Shown piece by piece: positions 6,441-8,060 of a DNA stretch of 8,060 nt. Source of the DNA: Betaproteobacteria bacterium (GTDB taxonomy: Bacteria > Pseudomonadota > Gammaproteobacteria > Burkholderiales > SG8-41); assembly GCA_020028375.1 (NCBI GenBank), contig JAHZNX010000097.1, positions 1 through 8,060 on the forward strand, in the 5' to 3' direction. The position numbers and the translations under genes are program-made. Every line of letters begins with the position of its first letter. Position 1 is the first letter of the stretch. The notes beneath the pieces are model-generated. The model ran no database searches. It was not told where the DNA came from and saw only the letters and a program-made list of their open reading frames with translations.

Positions 6441-6932
6441 ATGGTCAAACTGCACACCAATCACGGCACCATCACGCTGGAGCTTGACGAGAAGCGCGCG
6501 CCCGCCACCGTCTCCAATTTTCTCGAGTACGCGAAGAGCGGGCATTTCGGCAACACGCTCTTTCACCGCGTCATCAACGGCTTCATGATCCAGGGCGGCG
6601 GCTTCGAGCCGGGCATGAAGCAGAAGCCGACGCGCGCGCCGATCCGGAACGAAGCCGACATCACGCTCAAGAACGCCGCCTACACGATCGCCATGGCACG
6701 CACCTCCGATCCCCACTCGGCGACCGCCCAGTTCTTCATCAACGTCGCCGACAATGCCTTTCTCGACCACACCGCGCCCACCCCGCAGGGCTGGGGCTAC
6801 TGCGTGTTCGGGCGCGTCGTGGAGGGCAGCGAGGTGGTGGACAAGATCAAGGGCGTCAAGACCGGAGCAAAGGGCATGCACCAGGACGTGCCCGTGCAGG
6901 ACGTCATCATCGAGCGCGCCGAAATACTTTAA
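6441..6932 (+). CDS. ppiB: Cytoplasmic cyclophilin-type peptidylprolyl isomerase (PpiB-like)
   Basis: 163 residues, close to E. coli PpiB (164), without any signal peptide: the cyclophilin fold starts at once with [20 protein letters not shown]. Active-site signatures are [19 protein letters not shown] (41-59, catalytic Arg43), [18 protein letters not shown] (93-110) and [20 protein letters not shown] (117-136). It should therefore act in the cytoplasm on prolyl bonds of folding proteins. It is a close paralogue of the exported protein just upstream, sharing a 29-base identical DNA stretch (6166-6194 and 6720-6748), which points to tandem duplication or later gene conversion. A weak CGGA sits four bases before the ATG, with no full Shine-Dalgarno. 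Its stop codon runs straight into the fold-back repeat before lpxH. Confidence 0.95.
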   Translation: MVKLHTNHGTITLELDEKRAPATVSNFLEYAKSGHFGNTLFHRVINGFMIQGGGFEPGMKQKPTRAPIRNEADITLKNAAYTIAMARTSDPHSATAQFFINVADNAFLDHTAPTPQGWGYCVFGRVVEGSEVVDKIKGVKTGAKGMHQDVPVQDVIIERAEIL

Positions 6933-7013
6933 GGATGAAGGCGGAAGGCGGAAGGCGGAAGGAGATACCAACGAAGTTGGGAGTCATCCTTCATCCTTCA
7001 TCCTTCATCCTTT
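6931..7013 (+). repeat. Fold-back heptamer repeat between ppiB and lpxH
   Basis: The left half (6932-6961) has one AGGATGA-type unit followed by three identical 7-base GGCGGAA units. The right half (6984-7011) has four exact TCATCCT units, the reverse complement of AGGATGA. The outer 11 bases pair perfectly (6931-6941 with 7002-7012). The inner units pair partly, with possible G-U pairs. The centre is a perfect small hairpin, CCAAC-GAA-GTTGG (6968-6980). Together this could form one long hairpin in the transcript, ending nine bases before the lpxH start. It may act as a transcription or processing signal, or affect lpxH translation. The last two alternatives are inference. Confidence 0.8.
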
Positions 7014-7021
7014 AAGCGAAA

Positions 7022-7741
7022 ATGCACAGCATTTTCGTCTCGGACCTGCACCTCTCCCCCGAGCGGCCGCGCATCAACCAGGTGTTCCTCGATTTCGCCG
7101 CCCGCACCGCGGCGCAGGCTGAGTCCGTCTATGTCCTGGGCGACCTGTTCGACTACTGGGTGGGCGACGACGAACTTGCCGACCCTTTCAACGCCGCGGT
7201 CGCCGATGCGCTGCACCGATTGAGCAGCAAGGGGATCGCGCTTCACTTCATGCACGGCAACCGCGACGTGCTGGTCGGGCAGTCCTTTGTCGCGCGCTGC
7301 GGCGCGAAGATGCTGTCGGACCCGACCGTCCTCGATCTCCACGGAACCCGGACTCTTCTCATGCACGGGGATACGTTGTGCACCGATGACGTGGAGTACC
7401 AGAGATTCCGTTCCTACGCTCGCAATCCCGTGTTCCAGCGCCTGTACCTGTGCCTGCCGCTCGCCCTGCGCCGGGCGCTGATGCGCCGAATGCGCGCCGG
7501 GAGCGAGCAGCACAAGCAGGGGACGAGCGCGGAGATTATGGACGTAGCCCAAGCGGCGGTCGAGCGGGTCTTGCGCGAGCACGGCTACCCGCGGCTGATC
7601 CACGGACACACCCACCGCCCTGCCCGGCACCTGCACACGGTGGATGGCCGCCGCTGCGAGCGCTGGGTGCTGAACGACTGGTACCAGCGCGGTGGCTACC
7701 TCTCCTGCGACAGCAGGGGGTGCAGGGCAGAGGGCCTCTAA
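7022..7741 (+). CDS. lpxH: UDP-2,3-diacylglucosamine diphosphatase LpxH
   Basis: Cleaves UDP-2,3-diacylglucosamine to lipid X and UMP, the fourth step of lipid A synthesis, at the cytoplasmic face of the inner membrane. 239 residues, against 240 in E. coli. It is a calcineurin-type metallophosphoesterase with the full set of metal ligands: D8 and H10 (SDLHLS), D41 (LGDLFDYW), N80 (HGNRD), H115 (MHGD), H194 and H196 (IHGHTHRP). Residues about 130-165 form the helical lid, rich in Arg, that contacts the lipid substrate in this family. The start gives the typical MHSIFVSDLHLSPERP. There is no recognisable Shine-Dalgarno, because the fold-back repeat occupies the upstream region. It is the last gene of the plus-strand run; the next gene, 123 bases on, has its own strong ribosome binding site. 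Confidence 0.97.
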   Translation: MHSIFVSDLHLSPERPRINQVFLDFAARTAAQAESVYVLGDLFDYWVGDDELADPFNAAVADALHRLSSKGIALHFMHGNRDVLVGQSFVARCGAKMLSDPTVLDLHGTRTLLMHGDTLCTDDVEYQRFRSYARNPVFQRLYLCLPLALRRALMRRMRAGSEQHKQGTSAEIMDVAQAAVERVLREHGYPRLIHGHTHRPARHLHTVDGRRCERWVLNDWYQRGGYLSCDSRGCRAEGL

Positions 7742-7790
7742 CCTTCTCGGCTGCTTCGTGGCGGTGCAGCATCGACCGATTTTCGCGCTG

Positions 7791-7816
7791 GGCTTACAAA
7801 GGCTTACAATTTGTAA
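7791..7816 (+). promoter_or_regulatory. Candidate operator: tandem GGCTTACAA followed by TTGTAA
   Basis: GGCTTACAA occurs at 7791-7799 and again at 7801-7809, a period of ten bases. The second copy forms a perfect inverted pair with TTGTAA at 7811-7816 (TTACAA, one base, TTGTAA). A direct repeat at one helical turn is the usual layout for OmpR/PhoB-type response regulators; the inverted pair could also bind a dimer. It lies 49 bases before the DUF3300 start, in an otherwise GC-rich gap, so it probably belongs to that gene. No good -10/-35 pair was found at a fixed distance, so activation by a regulator is plausible. Confidence 0.45.
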
Positions 7817-7850
7817 CTGACACTGGGGCGTCACCTGCGTTGAAATAGGC

Positions 7851-7856
7851 AGGAGG
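7851..7856 (+). promoter_or_regulatory. Strong Shine-Dalgarno for the DUF3300 gene
   Basis: AGGAGG, eight bases before ATG 7865. It is the best ribosome binding site in the window and fixes this start. Confidence 0.85.
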
Positions 7857-7864
7857 ACACCGCC

Positions 7865-8060
7865 ATGAAGGCTTTCGTCAGGTGGGTAGTTGCCGGATTG
7901 CTCGCCGTGCTGCTGACGCAGCCGGCGGCGATGGCCCAGAATCGTCCCGCGTTCTCGCCCGAAGAGCTCGACCAGATGCTCGCCCCGATCGCGCTCTATC
8001 CGGATCCCCTGCTCTCGCAGATCCTGATGGCGGCGACCTATCCCCTCGAAGTGGTCCAGG
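7865..8060 (+). CDS. DUF3300 domain protein, N-terminal part
   Basis: The frame is open from ATG 7865 to the right edge, giving the first 65 residues only. Residues 1-24 form a signal peptide (MKAFVRW, hydrophobic core, AAMAQ), so the product is exported. Then follows FSPEELDQMLAPIALYPDPL and SQILMAATYPLEVVQ, which I recognise as the conserved start of the DUF3300 family; its function is not known to me. A very good ribosome binding site, AGGAGG at 7851-7856, lies eight bases before the ATG, in contrast to the weak sites of the three genes upstream. This and the 123-base gap with an operator-like repeat suggest a separate transcription unit. The rest of the protein, including any low-complexity tail, lies outside the window. 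Confidence 0.88.
   Translation, partial: MKAFVRWVVAGLLAVLLTQPAAMAQNRPAFSPEELDQMLAPIALYPDPLLSQILMAATYPLEVVQ

Noticed and set aside
6931..7013. CRISPR or other spacer-containing array
   Set aside because: Units are 7 bases in direct contact, with no spacers.
6243..7834. Minus-strand frames opposite ppiB and lpxH (about 242 and 278 codons)
   Set aside because: Both lie opposite genes with complete active-site motifs and show no family signature.

Overview
The window looks like a GC-rich betaproteobacterial chromosome segment, of a Burkholderiales or Rhodocyclales kind. The cysteinyl-tRNA synthetase, LpxH and paired cyclophilins read like betaproteobacterial proteins, and gene order around cysS and lpxH fits that class as I remember it. 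No phage, transposon, CRISPR array, tRNA or rRNA is visible. Organism assignment is inference; the gene families are read from motifs.

Left part (1-3221), all on the minus strand. Read in the direction of transcription, it runs: cysS (3221 to 1839), a 72-base gap filled by an imperfect inverted repeat of 9-base units, a CNT-family nucleoside transporter (1766 to 519), a 140-base gap holding a perfect 18-base palindrome, and the first 126 codons of an enolase-superfamily (mandelate racemase/muconate lactonizing type) enzyme that leaves the window at base 1.

Middle and right part (3409-7741), all on the plus strand. A good sigma70-type promoter lies in the divergent gap with cysS. It precedes five genes that form a plausible envelope operon: an exported TPR protein, an L,D-transpeptidase-fold protein of the Csd6 type translationally coupled to it, an exported cyclophilin, a cytoplasmic cyclophilin, and lpxH (lipid A synthesis). 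The first two share a homologous C-terminal NTF2-like domain. A possible separate unit starts at 7865 with a DUF3300 protein, behind a strong ribosome binding site and a tandem TTACAA-type operator candidate; it runs off the right edge.

The most unusual layer is between the genes. Three junctions (1769-1835, 5740-5770, 6931-7013) carry short tandem repeats with an AGGAT core, in 9-base or 7-base units. Two of them fold back on themselves. Each sits directly after a stop codon, and the next gene lacks a clear Shine-Dalgarno sequence. Other points of note: a variant HIGH motif (HMGG) plus a probable four-residue insertion before KMSKS in CysRS, and a GMVE substrate motif in the transporter in place of the usual GQTE. 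I do not see a clearly new multi-gene system; the strongest candidates are the repeat family and the paired TPR/Csd6-like proteins.
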